Assembly: GCA_016704275.1 (NCBI GenBank)
Contig: JADJAK010000003.1
Span: forward strand, 1-64,000
Origin: Gemmatimonadota bacterium
GTDB taxonomy: Bacteria; Gemmatimonadota; Gemmatimonadetes; Gemmatimonadales; GWC2-71-9
Reading direction: 5' to 3'
Length of the DNA: 64,000 nt
The notes below the pieces were generated by a model, which was not told where the DNA came from, did no database searches, and saw nothing but the letters and a program-made list of their open reading frames with translations. Within the stretch, counting starts at the first letter, position 1, and each line of letters starts with the position of its first letter. The translations under genes and the position numbers were made by a program. Below, in pieces: positions 25,945-35,690 of this stretch.

Positions 25945-26694
25945 ATGAATACGTCACTCCTGAAGCTCTGGCACGACGCCGGCTACTTCGCCAAAGGCAT
26001 CGTCATCTTGCTGGCGATCATGTCCGTCTACTCCCTGACGATCACGATCCAGAAGCTGATCAAGATCAAGAAGAGCGAGGCGGCGACCCGCAAGTTTGCG
26101 CCGCAGTTCTCCCGCGCCATCCAGGAAGAGAACATCGAGCAGGCCATCACGATGGCCGAGAAGAACAAGGACAGCCACGTCGCCCGCGTCCTCGGCGGCG
26201 CCCTGGCCGAAGTGAAGCCCCTCCTGCGTGACCGGGCGACGATCACCGCCGCCGACATCAACTCGGCCGAGCGTGCGGTCGAGCGTCAGATGATGATCAC
26301 CCTGGCCGAGTTCAAGCGTGGCTCGGGCGTGCTCGGCACGGTCGGTTCGACCGCTCCGTTCGTCGGGCTGCTCGGCACCACGATGGGTATCGTCAACGCC
26401 TTCCAGGCGATGAGCGCCGGCGGCGCGTCGGGCGGCCTCGCGGGCATCGGCGCCGGTATCGCCGAGGCGCTGATCACGACGGCCTTCGGCCTCATGGTCG
26501 CCATCCCGGCCGTGTGGGCGTACAACTACTTCACCACCAAGATCGAGAACCTCGCCGTCGAGATGACCTACACCTCGAAGGAGCTCATTGACTACCTGAT
26601 CAAGAGCGTGGGGGCCGAGTTCGGACGCTCGATCTTCACGAAGGAGTTCCAGGCCCAGAAGGCGGTGAGTGGCAGTGGCCATATCCACGGGTAG
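25945..26694 (+). CDS. exbB: ExbB/TolQ/MotA-type proton channel
   Basis: 249 residues with three membrane helices. The conserved core GSTAPFVGLLGTTMGIVNAF is present, as is the glycine-rich GLAGIGAGIAEALITTAFGL helix. With ExbD it forms the proton-driven motor that energises TonB. It has a long basic cytoplasmic segment between helix 1 and 2. It overlaps the following exbD start by 26 bases. Confidence 0.94.
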   Translation: MNTSLLKLWHDAGYFAKGIVILLAIMSVYSLTITIQKLIKIKKSEAATRKFAPQFSRAIQEENIEQAITMAEKNKDSHVARVLGGALAEVKPLLRDRATITAADINSAERAVERQMMITLAEFKRGSGVLGTVGSTAPFVGLLGTTMGIVNAFQAMSAGGASGGLAGIGAGIAEALITTAFGLMVAIPAVWAYNYFTTKIENLAVEMTYTSKELIDYLIKSVGAEFGRSIFTKEFQAQKAVSGSGHIHG

Positions 26695-27109
26695 TAAGGG
26701 GAGCGTCAATGCGGAGATCAACGTCACGCCGATGATCGACGTGATGCTGGTCCTCCTCATCATCTTCATGATCGTGACCCCGGTCCTCGAGTCGGGCTTC
26801 ACCGCCCGCATGCCGACCGGCGCGAACGTGAAGCCGGCGCCGGAAGACGAAAACGAGGTCACCTTGGGGCTCGACGTGTCCGGCAACTACTTCATCGACG
26901 GCAAGTCGATTGAGAAGGAGAAGGCCGAGGCGCAGCTCACGGCGATCTACGCCGCCCGGACCGAGGACAAGATCCTCTACTTCAAGGCCGATGCCGGCCT
27001 GAAGTACTCCAAGGTGCAGGAAGCGGTCGAAATGGCGCGCCGGGCTGGTGCCCGCGTGCTGGTGGCCATCACGGACCGCAACGGCGGCCTCATGTCAGAG
27101 GAGAAATAG
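26669..27109 (+). CDS. exbD: ExbD/TolR biopolymer transport protein (first copy)
   Basis: 146 residues. The N-terminal signature INVTPMIDVMLVLLIIFMIV includes the membrane-embedded proton-carrying Asp. The rest is a periplasmic domain. GTG 26669 is used as start; another GTG at 26675 is possible. It is translated within the end of exbB and followed 2 bases later by a second exbD. Confidence 0.93.
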   Translation: MAVAISTGSKGSVNAEINVTPMIDVMLVLLIIFMIVTPVLESGFTARMPTGANVKPAPEDENEVTLGLDVSGNYFIDGKSIEKEKAEAQLTAIYAARTEDKILYFKADAGLKYSKVQEAVEMARRAGARVLVAITDRNGGLMSEEK

Positions 27110-27111
27110 CC

Positions 27112-27531
27112 ATGTCGATGTCCACGGGCGGAGGCGGCGACGTCACCTCCGACATCAACGTGACGCCGATGATCGACGTGCTCCTCGTGCTGCTGATCAT
27201 CTTCATGATCGTGCAGGCGCTGAAGCGGGCGGCCATCGACATCCAGATTCCACCGATCGAGACCGGGTCGAAGTCCAACGCCCCGAGCACCCAGATCGTG
27301 CTCGAGCTCCGCGATGACGGCAGCTACGTCATCAACGGGCAAGCGCCGACCCCGAAGGCGCAGCTCGACCGGAAGTTCCACGAGATCTACGACCAGCGCC
27401 CGGCGAAGCTCCTCTTCGTCAAGCCGGGGCAGAATCGGGTCTACGCCGACATCATCGAGGCGATCGACATTGCCCGGGGTGCCGGGGTCGCGGTGGTGGG
27501 CTTCACCCCGATCGAATCGAACGCGAACTGA
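27112..27531 (+). CDS. exbD: ExbD/TolR biopolymer transport protein (second copy)
   Basis: 139 residues with the same motif, INVTPMIDVLLVLLIIFMIV, then a periplasmic domain different from the first copy (IDIQIPPIETG, VELRDDGSYVINGQ-like strand). Two non-identical ExbD proteins in series are common in relatives with elaborate Ton systems; they may form heterodimers in the ExbB pentamer. Confidence 0.93.
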   Translation: MSMSTGGGGDVTSDINVTPMIDVLLVLLIIFMIVQALKRAAIDIQIPPIETGSKSNAPSTQIVLELRDDGSYVINGQAPTPKAQLDRKFHEIYDQRPAKLLFVKPGQNRVYADIIEAIDIARGAGVAVVGFTPIESNAN

Positions 27532-27538
27532 GCCAGGG

Positions 27539-28330
27539 GTGAGCCACACCCCGGCCGACAACCACGCGGGCGCACCCTCCGGGCGCGTCCGCGTTTCGGC
27601 ATCCTTCCCCGAGCCGCCGCGGCGCGACCCCGTGGCGACCGCGGTCTCGCTGCTCTTCCATGCCGTGCTCATCTACCTGGCCATTCGGGTCAGCGCGGTG
27701 GTGGTGGAGCCGCGCGGCGGCGACTTTGCCGAAGCCTTCCAGGAGTTCATGTCGGGCGGTGGAGGCGGGGGCGGAAAGGGCGGTACCTTCATTGCCGTGA
27801 CGCCGCCGGCCGCGCCGACAGTCGTCCCGGTCGAGACCCCACCGGTGGTGACCCCGACCGTCGTCCCCACGCCGACGCCCGCGGTCCCCACGCCGACCGA
27901 GATCCCTCCACCAGCGGCGGCCCCGGGTGCGGCCGTGGCGGGCGCAGGGAGTGGCGGCGGGACCGGTGGTGGGACGGGGACCGGCGCGGGCACCGGGACG
28001 GGCAGCGGTGTCGGGCCAGGAAGCGGTGGCGGGACGGGTGGCGGGACAGGCACGGGCCGGGCGGGGATGCCGCCGGTGCCCCGCTCGCTGATGATTCCTC
28101 CGCTGGACTTTCCCAAATCGTTGCGGGGCAAGACGGCCGAGGTGGTATTCAGCATCTCGAGTGAAGGTCGCGTCACGGACTTCACGGTGACGCCGCCGAT
28201 CACCGACAAGGGCTTCGCCAAGAAGTTCGACGAAGTGATGCGAGCCTACCGGTTCCGCCCCGCCCGGGACGCCGATGGCAACGACGTCGCCAGCACCTAC
28301 ACCTACACGTTCACCTTCGGAGCCCAATGA
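27539..28330 (+). CDS. TonB family energy transducer (second copy), Gly/Thr-rich linker
   Basis: 263 residues from GTG 27539. One membrane helix (VSLLFHAVLIYLAIRV), a long Pro/Thr segment and then an unusual Gly/Thr/Ser repeat (GGGTGGGTGTGAGTGTGSG), followed by a TonB-like C-terminal domain (PPLDFPKSLRGKTAEVVFSI, then YRFRPARDADG). It differs from the first TonB in linker and C-terminus, suggesting different receptors. Its stop overlaps the permease start. Confidence 0.82.
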   Translation: MSHTPADNHAGAPSGRVRVSASFPEPPRRDPVATAVSLLFHAVLIYLAIRVSAVVVEPRGGDFAEAFQEFMSGGGGGGGKGGTFIAVTPPAAPTVVPVETPPVVTPTVVPTPTPAVPTPTEIPPPAAAPGAAVAGAGSGGGTGGGTGTGAGTGTGSGVGPGSGGGTGGGTGTGRAGMPPVPRSLMIPPLDFPKSLRGKTAEVVFSISSEGRVTDFTVTPPITDKGFAKKFDEVMRAYRFRPARDADGNDVASTYTYTFTFGAQ

Positions 28331-29823
28331 GCGGTCTCTTTTCCCGCAAGCCGATCATGGCGGAATCGGACCGCGGCATGCGTCGAACCCTCGGAGCTGG
28401 CGACCTCATCATGCTCGCGATCGGGGCGGTCATCGGGGCGGGCATCTTCGCCTCCCTCGGCACCGCCGCGGCCGGTGAAGTGGCGGGCGACGGCACCATC
28501 ATCCGCGCCGGGGCCGGTCCCGCGCTGGTGCTCTCGTTCGTGCTGCTCGGCGTGGTGTGCGGGCTCGCGGGGCTCTGCTACGCCGAACTCGCGGCGATGA
28601 TTCCCCAGGCCGGTTCCGCGTACGCCTACACCTACGCGACGCTCGGCGAACTGCTGGCCTGGATCATCGGCTGGGACCTGATTCTCGAGTACGCCGTCGG
28701 CAACATCGCCGTCGCGGTCGCGTGGAGCGGCTACTTCACGTCGTTGCTCAGTGGATTCGGCATCTTCCTCCCCGGCTGGCTGACGCACGGCTACCTGCAG
28801 GTCAAGCTCTCCTCCAATCCCGACATCGCGATGTTGATGGACACGGCCCCGCGGATCGCTGGCGTGCCGGTGTTGCTGAACGTCCCGGCATTTCTGATCG
28901 TCGCCGCGGTCACCTGGCTGCTCCTCCTCGGCGTCCGCGAGAGTGCCCGCGCCAACAACATCATGGTCGTGATCAAGCTCCTCGTCCTCGGGTTGTTCGT
29001 CGTCGTCGGGATGCAGCACATCAATCCGGACAACTACGTCCCGTTCGCGCCGAACGGCTTCCGCGGCATTCACCAGGGCGCCGCCATCGTCTTCTTCGCC
29101 TACATCGGCTTCGACGCGATCTCCACCGCTGCCGAGGAAACCAAGAACCCGCAGCGCAACTTGCCGATCGGCATTCTCGGCGGGCTCGCGGTCTGCACGC
29201 TGATCTACGTCATTGTTGGCGCCGTCGCCACCGGCCTCGTGCCGTACCAGCAACTCGCCTCGGCCGACCCACTGGCGCGCGCACTCGACCTCGCCGGCCT
29301 GAAGACGGCGAGCTGGATCATCTCCGCCGGTGCCGTGGTCTCGATGACCGCGGTGTTGCTGGTCTTCCAGTATGGTCAGCCGCGGATCTTCTTCGGCATG
29401 GCGCGCGACGGCCTCCTCCCGAAGTGGGCCGCCAAGCTCCATCCGAAGACGCGCGTGCCGCACATCACGACCATCCTCACCGGCGTGCTCGTCGCCGGCG
29501 GCGCGCTGGTGGCCGAAGAGAACATGATCTATGACCTCACCAACATCGGGACCCTCGCGGCGTTCTTCCTCGTCTCGGTCGGCGTGCTCGCGCTCCGCAT
29601 TCGGGAGCCGGATCGGCCCCGGCCGTTCCGGGTGCCGTTCATCTACGTCGTCTCGCCCCTCGCGGCAGGCGCATGCCTCTTCGTGATGAAGGGACTGCCG
29701 GCGCGCGCCTGGATGATGTTCGGGTGGTGGCTGCTGGTTGGTCTCGCGATCTACGTCTTCTACGGCTATCGCCACTCGGTGTTGCGGACAGGGAAGCCGG
29801 TGGTGACGGAAGAGCTGGACTAG
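28327..29823 (+). CDS. APC family amino-acid permease (cationic amino-acid transporter-like)
   Basis: 498 residues with 12 or more hydrophobic helices. The first helix has the APC substrate motif IGAVIGAGIF, and AYIGFDAISTAAEETKNP in helix 6-7 is typical of the CAT/YfnA-type subgroup. It imports amino acids across the inner membrane. ATGA overlap with the TonB gene indicates co-translation. It ends directly at a long heptad-repeat hairpin. Confidence 0.92.
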   Translation: MSGLFSRKPIMAESDRGMRRTLGAGDLIMLAIGAVIGAGIFASLGTAAAGEVAGDGTIIRAGAGPALVLSFVLLGVVCGLAGLCYAELAAMIPQAGSAYAYTYATLGELLAWIIGWDLILEYAVGNIAVAVAWSGYFTSLLSGFGIFLPGWLTHGYLQVKLSSNPDIAMLMDTAPRIAGVPVLLNVPAFLIVAAVTWLLLLGVRESARANNIMVVIKLLVLGLFVVVGMQHINPDNYVPFAPNGFRGIHQGAAIVFFAYIGFDAISTAAEETKNPQRNLPIGILGGLAVCTLIYVIVGAVATGLVPYQQLASADPLARALDLAGLKTASWIISAGAVVSMTAVLLVFQYGQPRIFFGMARDGLLPKWAAKLHPKTRVPHITTILTGVLVAGGALVAEENMIYDLTNIGTLAAFFLVSVGVLALRIREPDRPRPFRVPFIYVVSPLAAGACLFVMKGLPARAWMMFGWWLLVGLAIYVFYGYRHSVLRTGKPVVTEELD

Positions 29824-29824
29824 G

Positions 29825-29902
29825 CGAGAAGCGAGAAGCGAGAAGCGGGGCCCGGCGGAACGATCTCTCCGCTGGGCCCCGCTTCTCGCTTCTCGCTTCT
29901 CG
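29825..29902 (+). terminator. 35-bp hairpin built from GAGAAGC heptad repeats, between convergent genes
   Basis: The left arm (29825-29859) contains three tandem copies of GAGAAGC followed by GGGGCCC and GGCGGA; the right arm (29868-29902) is its reverse complement except one G-T wobble, with an 8-base loop. It starts 2 bases after the permease stop and ends 10 bases before the S41 peptidase stop on the other strand, so it probably terminates both genes. Confidence 0.8.
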
Positions 29903-29911
29903 ATCCCTCGC

Positions 29912-31453
29912 TTACGCCCCCGCGAGCAACTCCTTCTGGGTCTTCGCCTTCTGCAGGCGGGTCATCGCTTCCACCATCGCCTTGTCGCGGGCGATGCCGC
30001 GCTCGAACGCCGCGCCGTCGCCGAGGGCGAGGCCGGCCATCTGGTTCTCGAGCAGCCGATCTACCACATCCTGGGCCGCATCGAACTGGTCGCGCGTGAT
30101 CGGCAACTTGGCCCGTTCCGACAGGACGTAGAGCGAGTCGCGCCACTGCGGCGCCACAGCAAAGCCCTTCACGACGGTCGGTTGTGCCATCCGCGCCACT
30201 TCGAAGGCGGCGTTCTGGAAATCGGTGATCCGCTGGCCGAGGGCCCGCGCGAGTACCTGTTCCGGCGTGGTGGCCGTGTCGGGCTTGATCAGGACTTCGG
30301 GGGTCACGCCGCCGCCGCCCAGCACGGTGCGGCCGGCATCGGAGCGGAAGGTCGGACGCTTGCCCGCGGTGTCGGTCTCGACGAAGCGCTCATCGCCCAT
30401 CCCGCCATGATCCGCCTGGATGGAGCGCCCACTCGGCGTGTACCACTTGCCGGTGGTGAGGCGTACCGCCCAGCCCGAGGGCAGGGTGCGCTGCGTCTGC
30501 ACCAGCCCCTTGCCAAAGGTGCGGGTGCCGATGACCAGGGCGCGGTCGTGGTCCTGCAACGAGCCCGCGACGATCTCCGAGGCCGACGCGGAGCCGCCAT
30601 CGACCAGCACGACGATCGGCGCGGTGCCGATCGGCAATGTGGTCTCGGCGTGGTACAGCATCGGCGCCTGACCGCGGTGCTGCACGCGGGCCACTTCCAT
30701 CCCTGGCGTCAGGAAGAGACCGGCCATCACGGTCGCCGCATCGAGGTCGCCGCCCGGATTGCCGCGCACATCGAGGACGTACTTCGCCGCACCGCGCTGG
30801 GCGAGCTGGAGCATCGCCGCGTGCACGTCTTCGGCGGCGGTGGAGTTGAATCGCTGAATCGGGATGTAGCCGATCTGTCCATCGAGCATCAGCGTGAAGG
30901 GCACCGCCGGCGTGCGGATCACGCCGCGGGTGACCGTCGTCGTCACCGGTGTCAGCGTTGGGTAACGCTCGTACGTGACGCGGACCGGCGTGGCTGGTGC
31001 GCCGAGCAGCAGGGCAGTCACGGAATCGACGATCATCCCGGAGACGTCGCGGCCGTCGACCTTGAGGATCCGATCGCCGTGGGTCAGCCCAGCGCGCGCG
31101 GCCGGTGTTCCCTCGAACACGCGAAACAGCGTGACATGGCCGCCCTGACTGCGGACGAGGGCGCCGATGCCGGCGTAGCGATTGCCGATCGACTGGCGCT
31201 GGAAGCGCGCCTGCTCGTCGGGCGAGAGAATGGCGGCGTACGGATCGTTGAGCGAGGCAATCAGGCCACGGGCCGCCCGCTCGTAGAGCGAGTCGACCGG
31301 GATCGAATCGACGGCGGTGTTGGCGATGATGCTGAAGACCTGGCCGAGCAGCTCCTGGCCCGCCGCCGGACGACGCACCGGACCCTGCGCAGGCAGGGCA
31401 CCGGCAACACCGGCGAGCAAGAGGGCCAGCAGAAACGGGCGACGGTGGGTCAC
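29912..31453 (-). CDS. S41 family C-terminal processing peptidase
   Basis: 513 residues from GTG 31453 (GAGG 8 bases upstream). A signal peptide (to ALPAQ) precedes a PDZ domain (VFEGTPAARAGLTHGDRILKV) and the S41 protease core with nucleophile Ser in GGSASASEI and general base Lys in TFGKGLVQ. It is a periplasmic processing protease. It lies 96 bases downstream of the sugar kinase gene on the same strand. Confidence 0.93.
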   Translation of the reverse strand: MTHRRPFLLALLLAGVAGALPAQGPVRRPAAGQELLGQVFSIIANTAVDSIPVDSLYERAARGLIASLNDPYAAILSPDEQARFQRQSIGNRYAGIGALVRSQGGHVTLFRVFEGTPAARAGLTHGDRILKVDGRDVSGMIVDSVTALLLGAPATPVRVTYERYPTLTPVTTTVTRGVIRTPAVPFTLMLDGQIGYIPIQRFNSTAAEDVHAAMLQLAQRGAAKYVLDVRGNPGGDLDAATVMAGLFLTPGMEVARVQHRGQAPMLYHAETTLPIGTAPIVVLVDGGSASASEIVAGSLQDHDRALVIGTRTFGKGLVQTQRTLPSGWAVRLTTGKWYTPSGRSIQADHGGMGDERFVETDTAGKRPTFRSDAGRTVLGGGGVTPEVLIKPDTATTPEQVLARALGQRITDFQNAAFEVARMAQPTVVKGFAVAPQWRDSLYVLSERAKLPITRDQFDAAQDVVDRLLENQMAGLALGDGAAFERGIARDKAMVEAMTRLQKAKTQKELLAGA

Positions 31454-31549
31454 GACGTGGGCCTCGACAAGTGGGGGACGAGTAAGTGGTGCATCACGCA
31501 TAGTACGCACGAAGGGGGAAGAACGTGCCGTCCACGGGTGAATGTTCCG

Positions 31550-32431
31550 TCAGGAGACGCTCGCGGCCAGCACGATGGCACCGCGGCACGGGTCGATCGC
31601 GGTGCCGTGCACGGGAATCCCGAGGCGGGCGCACTCTGCGAGCAGCAGGGGGCGTAACGGTCCCCCGGGTGCAATCAGGCCGCCCGAGAACGCCACGGCT
31701 GCCGCGCCGGGGCCGGCACCGGCGGCGCGTGCCAGACGGCAGAGTGCGTCCAGCGCTCCCTGGCGGATCTCGACCGCGGCCGCATCGCCACGCTCCGCGG
31801 TCTGCAGCGTGGCGGGCGCCAGCGCGGCCACGGCGGCCGGCGTCGCGGTGGTGGACCACCGGACCAGGCCGGCGATCCCCTGGACCCCAGCGGCGGCGCA
31901 GAGCGCCTCGGCGAGTCGGGTGGTTGGACCGAAGCCCTCGTGCATCCCACCAACCGCCTCAAGCGCGCGCTGGCCGATCCAGTACCCGGAGCCCTGGTCG
32001 CCCATCCGCCACCCGAGGCCGCCGGCGCGTCGAGCCGTGCCCTGCGCATCGCGCCCGATCGCGATACTCCCGGTACCGGCGATGAGCAGGACCCCGGCAC
32101 CCACCCCGAAGGCAGCGGCGCGCGCAAGCTCCGCGTCCGTCGTGACCAGGGTGCGCCAGGCGAGGTGCCTCCCGCCGAGGGCCCCCTCGAGCTCCTCGCG
32201 TTCATGGTCGCGGCCGGCCCCCGCTGCGCCGACGACCAGCACGTCGGCGCGCTTGATGCCCGCCCGATGGAGCAATGGTCCCGCCAGCGCCGTGACCTCC
32301 TCCGCGCGGGTCGCCCCCAGACCGCTCCGCATCGCACCGCCGGACCCCTCGGCGCGGCCTCGCTCCGTCGCGCCATCGAAGAGCGCCACGCGGCACGACG
32401 TCCCGCCGAGGTCGGCGCCGAGCACAATCAC
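31550..32431 (-). CDS. BadF/BadG-type sugar kinase (GlcNAc/MurNAc kinase-like)
   Basis: 293 residues from GTG 32431. ASKHA-fold phosphate motif GADLGGTSCRVALFDG at the N-terminus, GAGVLLIAGTGS and GWRMGDQGSGYWIG in the middle, FSGGLI near the end: the N-acetylglucosamine-kinase branch of the BadF family, which includes MurK, a kinase for both murein amino sugars. The neighbouring NagZ, NamZ and serine hydrolase genes make a murein-sugar kinase the best guess. The start overlaps the symporter stop. Confidence 0.85.
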   Translation of the reverse strand: MIVLGADLGGTSCRVALFDGATERGRAEGSGGAMRSGLGATRAEEVTALAGPLLHRAGIKRADVLVVGAAGAGRDHEREELEGALGGRHLAWRTLVTTDAELARAAAFGVGAGVLLIAGTGSIAIGRDAQGTARRAGGLGWRMGDQGSGYWIGQRALEAVGGMHEGFGPTTRLAEALCAAAGVQGIAGLVRWSTTATPAAVAALAPATLQTAERGDAAAVEIRQGALDALCRLARAAGAGPGAAAVAFSGGLIAPGGPLRPLLLAECARLGIPVHGTAIDPCRGAIVLAASVS

Positions 32432-33897
32432 GTCGCGACTCGACGCAGCTGCGATGAGAGGATCGCCGTCCCCACCATGATGGCCGTGCCGAGCGGGACG
32501 TACCACGGCCAGGCCAGCGTACCGAGCGTCGTCAGCATCGGGAGGCCGGAGGCGGCAAGCTTGGCGGCAAACACCGTGACCAGCATGACCGCCACCGTCA
32601 CCGCCGCTGCGCGGATCACGTCGGTGCCGATCACCCGGCCCTGCATGCCTGCCAGCAGGTAAGCACCGAGCAGCGCACCGTACGTCACCGAGGCGATCGA
32701 CAGCGCGAGGACTACGGCCGGGGTGTCGTTGCCCGTGGTGAAGGCATGAAAGCCGAGCGCGCCGCCCATCAGGGCAGTACCCCAGATGATCGAAACAGCA
32801 CGCCCGACGCGCAGCAGTTTGGCGGGGTCACGCTCGCCGGTGATCGACGCATACAGATCGTGGGTGAGCGAGGAGGCGAGGGCGTTGATCGACGAGGAGA
32901 TCGTGCTCATCGCGGCTGCGAGGATCCCCGCGATCACCAGGCCGCGAATGCCGCTGGGGAGATGCTCAAGCACGAAGCGGCCGAAGATCTCATTGGAGGG
33001 GATCGTGGTGGGCGCAAGATTCGCCGCCCAGATCGCCGTGCCCACCAACAGGAAGAGCAGGAATTGCCCGATGACCAGGACGCCGGAGCCGATCAGGGCC
33101 ACGCGCGCGTCGCGGAGTGAGCGCGTGGCGAGGAGCCGCTGCACGATCAGGTGATCGGTCCCGTGCGACGCCGCCGAGAGCAGGGCTCCACCGACGAGTC
33201 CACCGAGCAGCGTATATGGTGCCGTCAGTGAGAAGCTCGGGTTGAAGACGCGCAGCTTCCCGGCCTCGCCTGCCACCGCGAGCACCTGATCGAACCCCCC
33301 AGCCAGTTGCGAGGCGATCCAGAGCGCGGCGACTCCGCCACCGAGATAGACGACCAGCTGCACCACGTCCGCCCAGATGACTGCCTTGATGCCGCCGAAC
33401 CAGGTGTAGAGCAAGGTGACCATGCTCATCACGACGATCGAGAGGGGGATGCTCCACCCCGTCAGCAGCGCGAGCGGAATCGCACCAGCGAAGATCCGCA
33501 CGCCATCGCCGAGAAAGCGCGTGGCGAGGAAGACCAGCGACAAGGCGCGTCGGGTCGACGCTCCGAAGCGCGTCTCGAGCCGCGCGTAGGCGGTCTCCTG
33601 CTCACCACGGAAGTAGCCCGGGAGGAGCCAAAGCGACACGCCGATGCGACCGATGAGGTAGCCGATCGGCAATTGCAGGAAGGTGAGGTCACCGCGCGCG
33701 CCGAGGGCGGGGGTGGAAATCACCGTGACGGCCGACGTCTCCGTGGCCACGATGGAGAGCAGGACTGCCCACGCCGGGAGGTCGCGCGCGCCGAGGAAAT
33801 AGTCACCGCTGGAGGCCTGCCCGCGCGAGAGCCAGAGACCGAGGCCGAGCGTGGCGAGGAAGTAGGCGCCGATGACGGCGAGGTCGAGGGGGGTCAC
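32428..33897 (-). CDS. Sodium:solute symporter (SSS family)
   Basis: 489 residues with about 13 membrane helices. Family features are YFLGARDLPAWAVLLSIVATETSAVT in the first helices and ISSSINALASSLTHDLY later. Predicted to import a small solute with sodium. Translational coupling to the amino-sugar kinase and position in a peptidoglycan-recycling cluster point to a murein-derived sugar, but substrates in this family are diverse. Confidence 0.9.
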   Translation of the reverse strand: MTPLDLAVIGAYFLATLGLGLWLSRGQASSGDYFLGARDLPAWAVLLSIVATETSAVTVISTPALGARGDLTFLQLPIGYLIGRIGVSLWLLPGYFRGEQETAYARLETRFGASTRRALSLVFLATRFLGDGVRIFAGAIPLALLTGWSIPLSIVVMSMVTLLYTWFGGIKAVIWADVVQLVVYLGGGVAALWIASQLAGGFDQVLAVAGEAGKLRVFNPSFSLTAPYTLLGGLVGGALLSAASHGTDHLIVQRLLATRSLRDARVALIGSGVLVIGQFLLFLLVGTAIWAANLAPTTIPSNEIFGRFVLEHLPSGIRGLVIAGILAAAMSTISSSINALASSLTHDLYASITGERDPAKLLRVGRAVSIIWGTALMGGALGFHAFTTGNDTPAVVLALSIASVTYGALLGAYLLAGMQGRVIGTDVIRAAAVTVAVMLVTVFAAKLAASGLPMLTTLGTLAWPWYVPLGTAIMVGTAILSSQLRRVAT

Positions 33898-33907
33898 GGG
33901 GGCCTTG

Positions 33908-34022
33908 GTCGGAGGTCGTAGGACGTGAGTCGTAGGTCGTGGGTCGTAGGTCGGGTCTTGGAAATGACGAAGGGGGATCCGAGCACGGAACCCCCTACGA
34001 CCTAAGACTTACGACCTACGAC
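33908..34022 (-). terminator. Hairpin built from GTCGTAG heptad repeats, downstream of erpA
   Basis: Seven tandem heptads related to GTCGTAG run from 33908 to 33956; four heptads related to CTACGAC run from 33995 to 34022 and pair with them. An inner G5/C5 stem (33971-33996) closes the loop. It lies between the erpA stop (34032) and the symporter start (33897), both on the minus strand, so it may end erpA transcription or separate the two genes. Confidence 0.65.
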
Positions 34023-34031
34023 ATCTCGATC

Positions 34032-34400
34032 TCAGACGGTGAAGGAACTCCCGCACCCACACCCACCCGTCGCATTGGGATTGGTGAAGGTGAAGCCGCT
34101 GCCCTGCATCGAGGTGACGTAATCGATCACCACGCCCGAGAGGTATTGTGCCGAGAAGGCGTCGACGAAGACGCGCACGCCGTTCAGGTCGGCGGTCATG
34201 TCGTCTTCGGCCGGCTTGTCCTCGATGTTGAGCGAATACTTGAAGCCGGAGCATCCGCCGGGAAGGACGGAGACGCGAAGCCCGGCCGTCTCGGCAGGGA
34301 CGTCGTCGGCCGCGAGGAACTTGCGGACTTCACCGGCGGCGGTGTCGCTGATCGTCAGCACGAAGCCCTCGGGGAGGGCCTGCGTCAGGGTCTCGCTCAT
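34032..34400 (-). CDS. erpA: Iron-sulfur cluster insertion protein, IscA/ErpA type
   Basis: 122 residues from ATG 34400. The HesB-like domain has the three cluster-binding cysteines: one in LPGGCSGFKY and two in GGCGCGSSF. It carries Fe-S clusters to target enzymes. It sits alone inside the peptidoglycan-recycling cluster, flanked by 100 bases upstream and a heptad-repeat hairpin downstream, so it is probably transcribed separately. Confidence 0.93.
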   Translation of the reverse strand: MSETLTQALPEGFVLTISDTAAGEVRKFLAADDVPAETAGLRVSVLPGGCSGFKYSLNIEDKPAEDDMTADLNGVRVFVDAFSAQYLSGVVIDYVTSMQGSGFTFTNPNATGGCGCGSSFTV

Positions 34401-34500
34401 GATGCCTCTCCAGAGGGGGTCTTGCCTGCCGTGGAACATCGTCGGAATGGTCGCCGACGTCAATCTGGGTACGCCCAGTCGGCCCGGCGAGTTCCCGGGA

Positions 34501-35690
34501 TCAGGGTGGGGTCGAACCACGTGGAACGACCCCCGGGAAGGCCGACCGCATCACGGCGTCGGCCACCACGGCCCGAATCAGCCCAAAGGCCGGGGTATTC
34601 CGGGTGGGATGGACCCGATTGGTCAACAGCACAATGACGATCTCACGGTCCGGGTCGACCCAGATCGAGGTGCCGGTAAAGCCGGTATGGCCGTAGCTCC
34701 GGGCACTCATGATCGTCCCCGCGGAGGAGACGCCCGAGGGGGTGTCCCAGCCGAGCCCACGCGACGAGCCGGCCGGCTGCTCCTGCCGCCGAGTCCAGAC
34801 CGGGAACGCCTTGGGAGGCGTCGGGCCGATGGCGGGCGCTTTCCCCAGGACACCGGCGAGGGTCCACTCGCCGAAGCGGAGCAGATCCTCTGCGCTGCTG
34901 AAGAGGCCGGCGTGTCCGGAGACGCCGCCGAGCCGGGCGGTGTTCTCGTCGTGGACTTCGCCACGAAGGACCCGACCGCGCCATGGGTCCTTCTCGGTCG
35001 GCGCGATCTGCGGCAGCCATCCCGTTGGCGGGAGGTAGCGCATCCGGGTCAGGCCGAGGGGCTTCGTGACCCGGGTCGCGAAGAGTCGATCGATCCGTTC
35101 GCCGTAAAGTTGTTCGAGGATCGCCGTGAGCGTGATGGCACCGAGGTCCGAGTAGACCATCCGTGTGCCCGGCGGTGCCGAGAGATCGGTGGTCACGGTG
35201 CGCAGGATGCCTCCGGCGCGGACGATCGTCTCGAGCCATAGCGGCCGGCCGGGCGGGAGTCCGCTGTCATGCAGCAGCAGGTCGCGGACGCGCACGGCGG
35301 TCTTGTTGCCGCTGCCTCGCGCAAAGTCGGGGAGATACTGCACCACCGGCGCGTCGAGGTCGAGGCGACCGTCGTCGACGGCCATCATCGCCAGGGTCGT
35401 GAGCGTGATCACCTTGGTGAGGGACGCCATGTCGTAGAGCGTTCGGCCGTCGGGACGCGTGGCGTCGTCGAGCCCAAGGCGCCCGGTGCCGTAGACAAAT
35501 CGCTCGCCGCGAATCGAGACCGCGAGGACGGCGCCGGGTGCGGCGCCGGCGCGAATCGCGGAATCGAGCACGGCCACAGCCGGTGCGAGTCGCGTGGCCA
35601 GCGTCGGCGACACCGGCAACGGCGTGGTGTTCGGGAGGCCATGACTGCATCCCGCGAGCAGCAGCACGAAGGCGACGCGGGCGGTGCGGT

